64,000 nucleotides of DNA from Streptomyces sp. TRM70350 (GCF_019219825.1 NZ_JAHUXH010000025.1:1-64000); one strand, 5' to 3'. Counted from the stretch's first letter, positions 1-9,613 are shown. Program-made: numbers and translations. Notes: generated by a model from the letters alone, not told the origin.

Positions 1-10
1 AATTATTGAC

Positions 11-52
11 GGGTTGGACCCGGAACTTCGGTTCCGGGTCCAACCCTTTTTT
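11..52 (+). terminator. Rho-independent terminator with UUCG loop
   Basis: Two perfect 16-base arms (11-26 and 31-46) enclose a TTCG tetraloop and are followed by six T. This is a textbook intrinsic terminator for a rightward gene that lies before the window. It also isolates the DegT-like gene that follows. Confidence 0.93.
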
Positions 53-98
53 GTTCTGCGTCACTTGAAGTTCACGTTGCGGAACCACGATCCGCAGC

Positions 99-776
99 AT
101 GGGTACTGCTGCAATGCTCAGGGCTGCCGGTGTCGGAGTCGGTGACGAGGTCATCGTGCCGGCCTTCGGGAACGTCGAGGTCTCCGAAGCGGTGACCCTG
201 GCAGGGGCTCGCCCGGTGTTCGCCGATATAGACCCGGTGTCGTACTGCCTCGACGCGTCCGCGGTCGAAGCGGTCGTGACTCCGCGCACCGTGGCCGTCG
301 TTGTCGTACACCGATTCGGTCGGCCGGCGGATGTCGTACGACTGCATGCTGTGGGGCAGCGGCACGGGATCTTGGTCCTGGAGCAGGGGGAGTCCGAGGC
401 GCCGTACGACGAGGTCGCGCAGCGTCGGCAGCGGGCCGCCTATCTGGATGCGAAGTTGAAGGGTGTCCACACGCCGGACGGCGGGGTCGGGCACACCTAT
501 CAGCAGTACGTGGTGCGGGTGCCCGGGAACGGGCGGCCGGACCGGGATGCGTTCGCACAGGCCCTGCGAGCCAGGGGAGTTGAGTGTCGAGTGCCGGTGA
601 AGACGCCGGTGCATCGGCTGCCGGCATTTCGGCAGTGTGTATCGCTGCCCGAGACCGAGCGGGCCGCCGCGGAGACACTGGCGCTGCCGGTGGACGGAGG
701 TTTGACGAAGCGGGACATGCAGCGGATCGCGTCCGCGTGCAACGCGCTGGGCGGACTGTTGCAGCCCGCCCTCTGA
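99..776 (+). CDS. Short DegT/DnrJ/EryC1-family aminotransferase-like protein, probably inactive
   Basis: 225 aa matching both ends of the DegT/DnrJ/EryC1/StrS sugar aminotransferase family. Residues 1-115 carry the GDEVIVPAFGNVEVSEAV start and the PVFADIDPVSYCLD and TPRTVAVVVVHRFGRPADV segments. Residues 140-225 carry HTYQQYVVRV, TPVHRLPAFR and LPETERAAAETLALPV. Family members are usually about 370 aa. The central part with the PLP-binding lysine is absent: the chain passes from LVLEQGESEAPYDEVAQRRQ straight to the C-terminal region. An in-frame stop at 66-68 and no ribosome site before ATG 99 (or ATG 114) suggest the N-terminus is also short. It may be a conserved, catalytically dead paralogue or a remnant; the reading frame is intact, so I call it a CDS. 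Confidence 0.6.
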   Translation: MGTAAMLRAAGVGVGDEVIVPAFGNVEVSEAVTLAGARPVFADIDPVSYCLDASAVEAVVTPRTVAVVVVHRFGRPADVVRLHAVGQRHGILVLEQGESEAPYDEVAQRRQRAAYLDAKLKGVHTPDGGVGHTYQQYVVRVPGNGRPDRDAFAQALRARGVECRVPVKTPVHRLPAFRQCVSLPETERAAAETLALPVDGGLTKRDMQRIASACNALGGLLQPAL

Positions 777-802
777 TCGTTTCCGGTGCCGGGCGACCGT
801 GG

Positions 803-832
803 TTGGGAGCACGGGTCTGTTCGGGGTATGAT
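803..832 (+). promoter_or_regulatory. Probable promoter of tRNA-Thr
   Basis: TTGGGA at 803-808 and TATGAT at 827-832 are separated by 18 bases, a good match to a vegetative sigma-70-type (HrdB) promoter. It sits about 40 bases before the tRNA and after the stop of the DegT-like gene. Confidence 0.6.
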
Positions 833-872
833 CTATTCCGTTGCCGCGAGGGAAATCTCGGTAAGGCGACCG

Positions 873-945
873 GCCCCTATAGCTCAGTCGGCAGAGCGTC
901 TCCATGGTAAGGAGAAGGTCAACGGTTCGATTCCGTTTGGGGGCT
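873..945 (+). tRNA. tRNA-Thr (anticodon GGT)
   Basis: A 73-base cloverleaf. The acceptor stem is GCCCCTA with TGGGGGC (873-879 and 938-944, one T-G pair). The anticodon stem TCTCC/GGAGA encloses the 7-base loop ATGGTAA, whose central GGT reads ACC threonine codons (ACT by wobble). The T arm is AACGG-TTCGATT-CCGTT (921-937). The 3' CCA is not encoded: the discriminator T945 is followed by CCG. Confidence 0.95.
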
Positions 946-947
946 CC

Positions 948-991
948 GACGCAAAAGGCCCCCGCCCATTTGGGCGGGGGCCTTTTGCGTC
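948..991. terminator. Bidirectional terminator between tRNA-Thr and osaC
   Basis: A near-perfect inverted repeat begins GACGCAAAAGGCCCCCGCCC and ends with its complement at 991 around an ATTT-type loop. Its A-rich and T-rich flanks let it act on the tRNA transcript (rightward) and on the leftward osaC, whose stop codon is at 994-996. Confidence 0.92.
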
Positions 992-993
992 GT

Positions 994-3744
994 TCAGGAG
1001 TTGTGCAGGCCCGGGACGCGCATCGCCAGGATCGCCATGTCGTCGGAGGGGGCGTCCGAGGCGAAGCGTTCCACGGCGCGCATGATGCGGGCCGCGACCG
1101 CGCCCGCCGTGAGGCCGGTGCAGGTGGTGAGGACGTCGGCGAGACCGTCGTCGCCGAGCATGCGGCTGCCCTCACGGCGTTCGGTGACGCCGTCCGTGAC
1201 GCAGAGAAGGACATCGCCCGGGTCGAGGGTGACCGTCTGCTCGTAGAGGTCCAGGTCCTCCAGGACTCCGAGCAGCGGCTGGGGTTCGGCGGCGGTCTCC
1301 ACCGTGCCGTCCTGGCGCAGACGCAGGGGGAGCGGGTGGCCGGCGCAGACCACCTTCAGCTCCGCGCTGCCGTCCTCCTGGGGGCGCATCTCGCCGTACA
1401 AGAGGGTCAGGAAGCGGCTGCGGGCGCCCTCGTCGAGGATCGCGGAGTTGAGGCGCTGCAGGACCGCGGGGCCGCTGAGGCCCTCGCGGGCGAGCAGGCG
1501 CAGGGCGTGCCGGGCGAGGCCCGTGACGGCGGCAGCGTTCGGCCCCGTACCGCAGACGTCGCCGATGGCGAAGCCGTAGGCGCCGTCGCGGATGGGGAAG
1601 AGGTCGTAGAAGTCGCCGCCGACTTCGTTTCCTTCGCCGGCCGCGCGGTAGATGACCTCGACCTCGACGCCCTCGATCTCGGGGAGTTCGGGCGGCAGGA
1701 GGCTGCGCTGGAGGGACTGGCTGATGGCCGTGCGCTCCGAGTAGAGGCGGGCGTTGTCCAGCGCGAGGGCGGCCCGGCGGCTCAAGTCCTCGGCCAGTTC
1801 CAGGATCTCCTGGCGGAAGTGTTCGTCGGTGGGCTTGCCGAGGGTGAGCATGCCGATGACGCGGTTGCGGGCGACCAGGGGGAGGACGACCGTCTCGCCG
1901 CCTACCGCGGAGGCCGTCGCCAGGGTCGTACCGATGCCGCCGCTGAGCGTGGCGGGTTCGCCGAGGCCCAGGCTGCGCATGGACGTGCGGAGGGCCGCCT
2001 GGTGGGCGGCTTCCGCCGGGGCCGACCAGACGCGGGCGCCGGGGGTGGGGACCGGGTCGGGCGGGGGGATCTTCGACAGCAACGACTTGATGCCGTCGAT
2101 GAGTTCCTCGTCCTCGTGCAGCACGTACGAGAGGTACGGCTCCGAGGCCTGGTCGGCGATCGTGTAGACCGCGCACCAGGTGGCCAGCGTCGGGACCGTC
2201 ATCTGGGCCATCAGGGCGAGCGTCTGGTCGCGGTCCAGGGTGCCGGCGAGCAGATCCGAGGCCTCGACGAGGAAGCTCAGGGAGCCGCGGCGGAGCCGTT
2301 CGAGTTCGCCGAGGCGGGCCGACTCGACGGCGAGGGCGATGCGGTCGGCGGCGAACTGCAGGCGCAGCGCCTCCTCGTTGGAGTATCTGCCGGGCGCCTC
2401 CGCGGCGACGCCGAGGGAGCCGGTGAGACGGCCCTCGACCTTGAGCGGGACCGTGACGACCGAGCGCATGCCCGTGCCGTTGAGCAGCGGTACGGCGCCG
2501 GGGACGGCGGTGAGGTCGTCGTGGACGGCCGGCATGCGGGCCGAGCCGTAGCGGCCGGGGCCCGCCTCGACGGGGACGCGGGCGAAGCGCTGGCGGGCGG
2601 AGGGCAGGCCCGTGGAGGCGCGGACCTCCAACTCCGTTTCGTCGTCGGTGGCGAGGAGCAGGAACGCGGAGTCGCCGTCGAGCATGTCGCGAGCGCGTTC
2701 GACCGTGCGCTGGAGGAGGCCGTCGAGGTCGTCCGGGGCGGGGGAGCCGATGAACACCTCGAAGGGGTCGGTGCCGTGGCCCTCGGGGGAGGTGGTCGTG
2801 TCGGACGCCGGGATGCGCAGCGGCGTCTGCAGGACGGCTCGTTCGTGGTCGCGGACAAGGAGGCAGACCGTGGAGGGCTCACCGGCGGTGTCGCGGACGC
2901 GGAGGTGGGAGGCGTACACCGGTACGACCCGGCCGGCGGCGTCGCGGATGCCGTAAGTGCCTTCCCAGCGCGAGAGTCGCAGCGCCTCGGCGATGCCGGT
3001 GCTGGTGCCCGGGGTCTGCGGCCAGGCGGCGAGGTCGGTGAGGGGTTTGCCGGTGACCTGCTCGCCCTGGTAGCCGAAGAGTTCCTCGGCGTCGTCGTTC
3101 CAGGCCGTGATGGAGCCGTTGCGGTCGATCTGGATGACGGCGACGCGGACGCGGCCGTCGGCCAGCGGGAGCAGGTCGGCCGGGAGGGACGGGCCGGCGG
3201 TACGGGTACCCACGGGGCGTTCGGGGAGGTCGAGTTGGAACCAGACCTGCTTGTGCGTGGGTGTGTACTCCACGCCCCAGCGGCCGGCCAGGGCCGCGCA
3301 CAGCTGAAGGCCGCGGCCACCCTCGCGGTCGGGGCTGCCCATGTTGACGGCGGAGCCCTGGAGCGGGACTTCGCGCTCCGGATAGTGGTCGGCGACCTCG
3401 ATGCGTACGCCGTCGTCGAGGCGCAGGCACAGGACGTCGGCCGTGGTGCCGGCGTGCACCACGGCGTTGGTGACGAGTTCGCTGGTGAGCACCACGGCGT
3501 CGTCGACGATGTCGGCGTACCCCCAGCCCTGGAGCGTGTCGCGGACGAAGGATCGCGCGGAGGCGACCGAGCGCCCGACGGGCTCGAAACTGGCGGCCGC
3601 GCGCGCGGTGATCACAGAACTCCTCGACCTGCTCTCGACGTCCTGGGCTGCGGGGCCGACCGGCTCGCCTCGCGTCTGCGACGGCAGGCCGCTCGTCGGC
3701 CGGGGGTCCGGGGGCTGTTCCCCCGGGATCAGTCCGGTGGTCAT
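994..3744 (-). CDS. osaC: OsaC-like multidomain anti-sigma kinase / PAS / GAF / PP2C phosphatase
   Basis: 916 aa, cytosolic. Domains in order: an RsbW-like HATPase (about residues 45-170, N-box ELVTNAVVHAG and a glycine-rich DREGGRGLQL lid), a PAS domain (about 190-320), two GAF-like sensor domains (about 330-690), and a SpoIIE-type PP2C phosphatase at the C-terminus (GGDFYDLF, IGDVCGTGPNAAAVTGLARH, LLCVTDGVTE metal ligands). This matches OsaC of S. coelicolor, which controls SigB after osmotic stress. I chose ATG 3744 because GGAGGGG lies 12 bases upstream; an in-frame start at 3831 would add 29 residues and has no such site. It is divergent from osaA, which supports one osmotic regulatory locus. 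Confidence 0.9.
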   Translation of the reverse strand: MTTGLIPGEQPPDPRPTSGLPSQTRGEPVGPAAQDVESRSRSSVITARAAASFEPVGRSVASARSFVRDTLQGWGYADIVDDAVVLTSELVTNAVVHAGTTADVLCLRLDDGVRIEVADHYPEREVPLQGSAVNMGSPDREGGRGLQLCAALAGRWGVEYTPTHKQVWFQLDLPERPVGTRTAGPSLPADLLPLADGRVRVAVIQIDRNGSITAWNDDAEELFGYQGEQVTGKPLTDLAAWPQTPGTSTGIAEALRLSRWEGTYGIRDAAGRVVPVYASHLRVRDTAGEPSTVCLLVRDHERAVLQTPLRIPASDTTTSPEGHGTDPFEVFIGSPAPDDLDGLLQRTVERARDMLDGDSAFLLLATDDETELEVRASTGLPSARQRFARVPVEAGPGRYGSARMPAVHDDLTAVPGAVPLLNGTGMRSVVTVPLKVEGRLTGSLGVAAEAPGRYSNEEALRLQFAADRIALAVESARLGELERLRRGSLSFLVEASDLLAGTLDRDQTLALMAQMTVPTLATWCAVYTIADQASEPYLSYVLHEDEELIDGIKSLLSKIPPPDPVPTPGARVWSAPAEAAHQAALRTSMRSLGLGEPATLSGGIGTTLATASAVGGETVVLPLVARNRVIGMLTLGKPTDEHFRQEILELAEDLSRRAALALDNARLYSERTAISQSLQRSLLPPELPEIEGVEVEVIYRAAGEGNEVGGDFYDLFPIRDGAYGFAIGDVCGTGPNAAAVTGLARHALRLLAREGLSGPAVLQRLNSAILDEGARSRFLTLLYGEMRPQEDGSAELKVVCAGHPLPLRLRQDGTVETAAEPQPLLGVLEDLDLYEQTVTLDPGDVLLCVTDGVTERREGSRMLGDDGLADVLTTCTGLTAGAVAARIMRAVERFASDAPSDDMAILAMRVPGLHNS

Positions 3745-4149
3745 GTGTGCGGCCGCCCCTCCGATGCCCGCTCGTTCTCGTGCCACCGCCCAGGCCGGAC
3801 GGAACCGGTGCGGCTGGACAGCCGCATGCAAGGTTACTTACCTTCGCGGTTCATGCGGATGCCGGTCTGCAGTGTTTCCGTCCGGAGGGTGTGCGGACGA
3901 TGTGCGAAGCTGCCGAACTGTTATGGCCTGGTTCGGCCGGGGTGAAACACTGGGCAGGCTTTCCGGTGGAGGTCCGGACAGGGCGAATGTGATGCCCGTA
4001 CGGCGGGCAGCAGCCCCTGGTGCGGTCCGGTACCTCCTGGTGAGATTGACGGCTGGTACCACCGGGCGCAGATACGCAGTAGTAATCGGTACGCCGAGCA
4101 GTAGCAGCCGAGCACAGCAGTAATGGTCGACCCCTGCGGGAGGGACACA
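3745..4149. promoter_or_regulatory. Divergent osaC/osaA intergenic region
   Basis: About 400 bases without a gene. On the plus strand TTGACG (4046-4051) and AGATAC (4070-4075) are 18 bases apart and could be an osaA promoter, but the -10 match is weak. A short inverted repeat AAGGT-TACTT-ACCTT lies at 3830-3844, near the expected osaC transcription start. No small ORF with a ribosome site was seen. A SigB-type site would be expected from the biology of this system, but I could not assign one with confidence. Confidence 0.4.
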
Positions 4150-7100
4150 GTGGAGTCTGGCGCAGCGACGCGGGGCACGAAGCCGCGCGCGAAGGGCGGA
4201 CAGTCCCCGAGCAGCCGGAACGGGACCACAGAGGTGGACACGGCTGCCCTGAACCGGCTGAAGGCGGCTCTGGTCTCCATGCGGGACGGCAACTTCCGCA
4301 AGCGGCTGACGGTGTCCGGGGACGGCGTGATGGCGGAGATCGCCGCCGTCTTCAACGAGGTCGCCGACCGAAATCTGCACCTTACGGGTGAGTTGTCTCG
4401 GGTGCGGCGTGTCGTGGGACGTGAGGGAAAACTCACCGAACGGCTGGAGACGGGGGCCTGTGAGGGGTCCTGGGCGGCCGCGATCGACGCCTCGAACGCC
4501 CTGGTCGACGATCTGGTGTGGCCGGTGTCCGAGGTCAGCCGGGTGCTGTTCGCGGTGGCCGAGGGCGATCTGTCGCCGCGGATGGAGCTGCGGACGAACG
4601 CGCCCGACGGGACCGGGCATCCGCTCCGCGGGGAGTTCCTGAAAGTCGGGCGGACCGTCAACAACCTGGTCGACCAGTTGTCGACGTTCACCGACGAGGT
4701 CACGCGGGTGGCGGGCGAGGTGGGCACCGAGGGCAAGCTGGGCGGGCAGGCCCAGGTGCGCGGTATGTCCGGTTCGTGGAAGGACCTGACGGAGTCCGTC
4801 AACACGATGGCGGACCGGCTGACCGCCCAGGTGCGGGACATCGCGCTGGTGACGACGGCGGTCGCGAAGGGCGATCTGTCCCGGAAGGTCACGGTTCATG
4901 TGGCCGGCGAGATGCTGGAGCTGAAGGAAACCGTCAACACGATGGTGGACCAGCTCTCCGCGTTCTCCTCCGAGGTGACCCGGGTCGCGCGTGAGGTGGG
5001 TACCGAGGGCGAACTCGGCGGGCAGGCGCAGGTGCCCGGGGTGGCCGGTGTGTGGAAGGAGCTCACGGACTCCGTCAACACCATGGCCGGCAACCTCACC
5101 GCCCAGGTGCGCGGGATCGCCGAGGTGACGACCGCGGTCGCCAACGGTGATCTGTCGCGCAAGGTGACCGTGCAGGCGCGCGGTGAGGTCGCCCAGCTCG
5201 CCGAGACCATCAACCAGATGACCGAGACGCTGCGGATCTTCGCGGACGAGGTCACGCGTGTGGCCAACGAGGTCGGCGCGGAGGGGCGGCTCGGCGGGCA
5301 GGCGAACGTGCCGGGTGCCGCGGGCACCTGGAAGGACCTGACCGACTCCGTCAACACCGTGTTCCGGAACCTGACCACTCAGGTGCGGGACATCGCCGCC
5401 GTGACGACGGCGGTCGCCAATGGTGACCTCTCGCAGAAGGTCACCGTGGACGTGGCCGGCGAGATGCTGGAGCTGAAGAACACCGTCAACGGCATGGTGG
5501 ACCAGCTGTCCGCCTTCGGTTCCGAGGTCACGCGTGTGGCGCGGGAGATCGGCGACGAGGGTGAGCTGGGCGGCCAGGCGCAGGTGCCGGGTGCCGCGGG
5601 GACCTGGAAGGATCTGACGGACTCCGTCAACACGGCGTTCCGGAATCTCACCGGACAGGTGAGGAACATCGCCCAGGTGACGACGGCGGTCGCCAATGGT
5701 GACCTCTCGCAGAAGGTCACCGTGGATGTCTCCGGCGAGATGCTCCAGCTGAAGAACACCGTGAACCGGATGGTGGACCAGCTGTCGTCGTTCGCCGACC
5801 AGGTCACGACGATGGCCCGGGAGGTCGGCACCGAGGGACGGCTCGGCGGCCAGGCGCGCGTGGACGGCGTGTCGGGTACGTGGAAGGAGCTGACCGACTC
5901 CGTCAACTCCATCACCGGCAACCTGACCGCTCAGGTGCGGCAGATCGCGCAGGTGACGACGGCGGTGGCGCGGGGTGATCTGTCGCAGAAGATCACCGTG
6001 GACGCGCGCGGGGAGATCCTGGAGCTGAAGAACACCGTCAATACGATGGTCGACCAGCTCTCCGCCTTCGCCGACCAGGTGACCCGGGTGGCCCGTGAGG
6101 TGGGTACGGAGGGCCGGCTGGGCGGTCAGGCGCAGGTGCCCGGTGTCGCCGGTGTGTGGCGCGACCTGACCGACTCCGTGAACGGCATGGCCGGCAACCT
6201 GACCGCTCAGGTGCGGCAGATCGCCCAGGTCGCGACGGCGGTGGCGCGGGGTGATCTGTCGCAGAAGATCACCGTGGACGCGCGCGGGGAGATCCTGGAG
6301 CTGAAGAACACCCTCAACACGATGGTGGACCAGCTGTCCTCGTTCGCCGAGGAGGTCACCAGGGTGGCCCGAGAGGTGGGCACCGAGGGCAAGCTGGGCG
6401 GCCAGGCCGAGGTGCAGGGCGTCTCCGGCACCTGGAAGGACCTCACCCAGTCCGTCAACTTCATGGCGAACAACCTCACCGTCCAGGTGCGCAGCATCGC
6501 CCACGTCACCACCGCCGTCGCCAAGGGCGACCTCTCGAAGAAGATCACGGTCGACGCCAAGGGCGAGATCCTGGAGCTCGTCACCACCGTCAACACCATG
6601 GTCGACCAGCTGTCGTCCTTCGCCGACCAGGTGACCCGGGTCGCGCGCGAGGTGGGCACCGAGGGCATCCTGGGCGGCCAGGCGCATGTGCCGGGCGTCA
6701 CCGGCATCTGGAAGGACCTCAGCGACAACGTCAACCTGATGGCCAAGAACCTCACCGTTCAGGTGAGGAACATCTCCCAGGTCGCCGCGGCGGTCGCCAA
6801 TGGTGACCTGACACGCACGGTGACGATCGAGGCGCGCGGTGAGGTGGCGCAGCTCGCCGACACGTTCAACACCATGGTGAAGACGCTGAGTTCGTTCGCC
6901 GAACAGGTCACCAAGGTGGCCCGTGAGGTGGGTACGGACGGCATCCTCGGTGGTCAGGCGCATGTGCCGGGCGTGGCCGGTACGTGGAAGGACCTCACCG
7001 AGTCGGTGAACCAGATGGCGTCCAACCTGACCGGTCAGGTGCGCAACATCGCCATGGTGACGACGGCGATCGCCAAGGGTGACCTGACGAAGAAGATCGA

Positions 7101-9597
7101 CATCGACGCGCGCGGGGAGATCCTCGAACTCAAGACGACCATCAACACGATGGTCGACCAGCTGTCCTCGTTCGCCGAGGAGGTCACGCGCGTGGCCCGC
7201 GAGGTGGGCACGGAGGGCCAGCTGGGCGGCCAGGCGCGCGTGCGGGACGTCGACGGCACCTGGCGGGACCTGACGGAGTCCGTGAACGAGATGGCCGGGA
7301 ACCTGACCCGGCAGGTGCGTGCCATCGCGCGCGTGGCGACCGCGGTGACCCGCGGCGACCTGAACCTGAAGATCGACGTGGACGCCTCCGGTGAGATCCA
7401 GGAACTTCAGGACTACATCAACAAGATGATCGCCAACCTGCGCGACACCACGATCGCCAACAAGGAGCAGGACTGGCTCAAGGGCAACCTCGCCCGGATC
7501 TCCGCGCTGATGCAGGGCCGGCGGGACCTGGAGGACGTGGCCTCGCTGATCATGAGCGAGCTGACGCCGGTGGTCTCCGCCCAGCACGGGGCGTTCTTCC
7601 TGGCGATGCAACCTGCCGACAGCGCGGGCAAGGACGACCCGTACGAGCTGCGCATGCTGGGGTCGTACGGCTACTCGATGGGCTCCATGCCGACGTCGTT
7701 CCGGCCCGGTGAGGCGCTCGTCGGCACCGCCGCCAAGGAGAAGCGCACCATCCTGGTGGAGGACGCGCCGAGCGGCTACCTGAAGATCTCCTCCGGGCTC
7801 GGCGAGGCGCCGCCCGCGCAGGTGATCGTGCTGCCGGTGCTGTTCGAGGGCAAGGTGCTCGGCGTGATCGAACTGGCCTCGTTCACGCCGTTCACACAGA
7901 TCCAGAAGGACTTCCTCAACCAGATCGCCGAGATGATCGCGACCAGCGTCAACACCATCTCCGTCAACACCAAGACGGAGGTGCTGCTGAAGCAGTCGCA
8001 GGAGCTGACCGAGCAACTGCGTGAGCGCTCCGCCGAGTTGGAGAACCGGCAGAAGGCCCTCCAGGCGTCCAACGCCGAACTGGAGGAGAAGGCCGAGCTG
8101 CTGGCCCGGCAGAACCGCGACATCGAGGTGAAGAACACCGAGATCGAGGAGGCGCGGCAGGTCCTGGAGGAGCGCGCCGAGCAACTCGCGGTCTCGATGC
8201 GCTACAAGAGCGAGTTCCTGGCCAACATGTCGCACGAACTGCGTACGCCGCTGAACTCGCTGCTCATCCTGGCCAAGCTGCTCGCCGACAACGCCGACGG
8301 CAATCTCACCCCGAAGCAGGTCGAGTTCGCCGAGACCATCCACGGGGCGGGCTCCGACCTGCTTCAGCTGATCAACGACATCCTGGACCTGTCGAAGGTC
8401 GAGGCGGGCAAGATGGACGTCTCACCGACGCGTATCGCGCTCGTCCAGCTCGTGGACTACGTGGAGGCCACCTTCCGGCCGCTGACCGCCGAGAAGGGCC
8501 TGGACCTGTCCGTACGGGTGTCCCCGGAGCTGCCCGCCACGCTGCACACCGACGAGCAGCGCCTCCTGCAGGTGTTGCGCAACCTGCTGTCGAACGCGGT
8601 GAAGTTCACCGACTCGGGCTCGGTGGAGCTGGTCATCCGTCCCGCGCGCGACGACGTGCCGCAGGGGATCCGGGAGCAGCTGCTGGAGGCCGGTTCGCTG
8701 ACCGAGCCGGACGCCGATCTGATCGCGTTCTCGGTGACCGACACCGGCATCGGGATCGCGGCCAGCAAGATGCGGGTGATCTTCGAGGCGTTCAAGCAGG
8801 CGGACGGCACGACCAGTCGCAAGTACGGCGGTACGGGCCTCGGCCTGTCCATCTCGCGGGAGATCGCCCAGCTGCTCGGCGGTGAGATCCACGCGCAGAG
8901 CGAGCCGGGCCGCGGCTCCACCTTCACGCTGTACCTGCCGCTGCACCCGAGCGAACTTCCCCCGCACGGCTATCAGCCGCCCGCACCCTCGGCCCCGGTG
9001 GCCGGGGATCCGGCCGAGTGGCCGGAGCCGCCCGAGGTGGCGGTCGAGACGCCGGCCGAGGTGAGGTCGTACCACGAGACCCAGAACGGCGCCGCCGCGC
9101 TCTTCCGGCGTCGCCGCAGGAGCACGCCCGGGGCCGAGCAGCGGTCCCTGCCGCAGGAGGCGTGGCAGGCCGGGGAGAGGGAGGCGGAGACACACCCGCG
9201 CGCGGGCGTCCGGTTCGGGGGTGAGAAGGTACTGATCGTCGACGACGACATCCGCAACGTCTTCGCGCTCACCAGCGTCCTGGAGCAGCACGGGCTGTCG
9301 GTGCTGTACGCCGAGAACGGCCGTGAGGGCATCGAGGTGCTGGAGCAGCACGACGACGTGGCGGTCGTCCTGATGGACATCATGATGCCCGAGATGGACG
9401 GATATGCGACGACCACTGCGATTCGCCGGATGCCGCAGTTCGCGGGGCTGCCGATCATCGCGCTGACGGCCAAGGCGATGAAGGGTGACCGGGAGAAGGC
9501 GATCGAGTCGGGTGCGTCCGACTATGTGACGAAGCCGGTCGACCCCGATCACCTGCTGGCGGTGATGGAGCAGTGGATGCAGGCGAACGAACAGTAG
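4150..9597 (+). CDS. osaA: OsaA-like hybrid histidine kinase with ten tandem HAMP-like repeats
   Basis: 1815 aa, no membrane segment. After about 180 residues come ten copies of a ~92-residue HAMP-type unit (VTRVAREVGTEG..LGGQA, WKDLTESVN.M, LTAQVR.IA.VTTAVA.GDLS, TVNTMVDQLS). Then follow a GAF domain (about 1125-1280), a coiled coil (about 1285-1350), a HisKA domain with NMSHELRTPL (phospho-His near 1362), HATPase motifs (NLLSNAVKFT, DTGIGI, GGTGLGLSIS), and a C-terminal receiver (acceptor Asp near 1743, VLMDIMMPEMDG). The start is GTG 4150, preceded by GGGAGGG; an ATG at 4123 lacks a site. Family knowledge: OsaA is the kinase beside OsaB, needed for osmoadaptation in S. coelicolor. The lack of transmembrane helices points to a cytosolic signal. 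Confidence 0.9.
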   Translation: MESGAATRGTKPRAKGGQSPSSRNGTTEVDTAALNRLKAALVSMRDGNFRKRLTVSGDGVMAEIAAVFNEVADRNLHLTGELSRVRRVVGREGKLTERLETGACEGSWAAAIDASNALVDDLVWPVSEVSRVLFAVAEGDLSPRMELRTNAPDGTGHPLRGEFLKVGRTVNNLVDQLSTFTDEVTRVAGEVGTEGKLGGQAQVRGMSGSWKDLTESVNTMADRLTAQVRDIALVTTAVAKGDLSRKVTVHVAGEMLELKETVNTMVDQLSAFSSEVTRVAREVGTEGELGGQAQVPGVAGVWKELTDSVNTMAGNLTAQVRGIAEVTTAVANGDLSRKVTVQARGEVAQLAETINQMTETLRIFADEVTRVANEVGAEGRLGGQANVPGAAGTWKDLTDSVNTVFRNLTTQVRDIAAVTTAVANGDLSQKVTVDVAGEMLELKNTVNGMVDQLSAFGSEVTRVAREIGDEGELGGQAQVPGAAGTWKDLTDSVNTAFRNLTGQVRNIAQVTTAVANGDLSQKVTVDVSGEMLQLKNTVNRMVDQLSSFADQVTTMAREVGTEGRLGGQARVDGVSGTWKELTDSVNSITGNLTAQVRQIAQVTTAVARGDLSQKITVDARGEILELKNTVNTMVDQLSAFADQVTRVAREVGTEGRLGGQAQVPGVAGVWRDLTDSVNGMAGNLTAQVRQIAQVATAVARGDLSQKITVDARGEILELKNTLNTMVDQLSSFAEEVTRVAREVGTEGKLGGQAEVQGVSGTWKDLTQSVNFMANNLTVQVRSIAHVTTAVAKGDLSKKITVDAKGEILELVTTVNTMVDQLSSFADQVTRVAREVGTEGILGGQAHVPGVTGIWKDLSDNVNLMAKNLTVQVRNISQVAAAVANGDLTRTVTIEARGEVAQLADTFNTMVKTLSSFAEQVTKVAREVGTDGILGGQAHVPGVAGTWKDLTESVNQMASNLTGQVRNIAMVTTAIAKGDLTKKIDIDARGEILELKTTINTMVDQLSSFAEEVTRVAREVGTEGQLGGQARVRDVDGTWRDLTESVNEMAGNLTRQVRAIARVATAVTRGDLNLKIDVDASGEIQELQDYINKMIANLRDTTIANKEQDWLKGNLARISALMQGRRDLEDVASLIMSELTPVVSAQHGAFFLAMQPADSAGKDDPYELRMLGSYGYSMGSMPTSFRPGEALVGTAAKEKRTILVEDAPSGYLKISSGLGEAPPAQVIVLPVLFEGKVLGVIELASFTPFTQIQKDFLNQIAEMIATSVNTISVNTKTEVLLKQSQELTEQLRERSAELENRQKALQASNAELEEKAELLARQNRDIEVKNTEIEEARQVLEERAEQLAVSMRYKSEFLANMSHELRTPLNSLLILAKLLADNADGNLTPKQVEFAETIHGAGSDLLQLINDILDLSKVEAGKMDVSPTRIALVQLVDYVEATFRPLTAEKGLDLSVRVSPELPATLHTDEQRLLQVLRNLLSNAVKFTDSGSVELVIRPARDDVPQGIREQLLEAGSLTEPDADLIAFSVTDTGIGIAASKMRVIFEAFKQADGTTSRKYGGTGLGLSISREIAQLLGGEIHAQSEPGRGSTFTLYLPLHPSELPPHGYQPPAPSAPVAGDPAEWPEPPEVAVETPAEVRSYHETQNGAAALFRRRRRSTPGAEQRSLPQEAWQAGEREAETHPRAGVRFGGEKVLIVDDDIRNVFALTSVLEQHGLSVLYAENGREGIEVLEQHDDVAVVLMDIMMPEMDGYATTTAIRRMPQFAGLPIIALTAKAMKGDREKAIESGASDYVTKPVDPDHLLAVMEQWMQANEQ
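4697..7456 (+). repeat. Ten tandem 276-bp coding repeats (HAMP-like units of OsaA)
   Basis: The segment encoding VTRVAREVGTEG-x-LGGQA recurs ten times with a constant 276-base period, from about 4697 to the last unit starting near 7181. No unit has an indel. Neighbouring units share long identical stretches (for example the CAGGTGACGACGGCGGTCGC block recurs). A weaker, diverged unit (VVGREGKLTERLETGACEGSW) precedes the first. Confidence 0.92.
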
Positions 9598-9613
9598 ATG
9601 TCCATGGGAAGTT

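Noticed and set aside
904..3945. 1013-codon plus-strand open frame over osaC
   Set aside because: Gly/Ala/Asp-rich shadow of a high-GC gene; begins inside the tRNA and crosses a terminator.
4697..7456. CRISPR-like periodic repeats
   Set aside because: The 276-base period is coding and in frame, units encode HAMP domains, and there are no short direct repeats with unique spacers.
3838..8343. 1501-codon minus-strand open frame over osaA
   Set aside because: It is antisense to the HAMP repeats and just mirrors their periodicity (repeated His/Leu/Asp patterns); osaA on the plus strand has full domain support.
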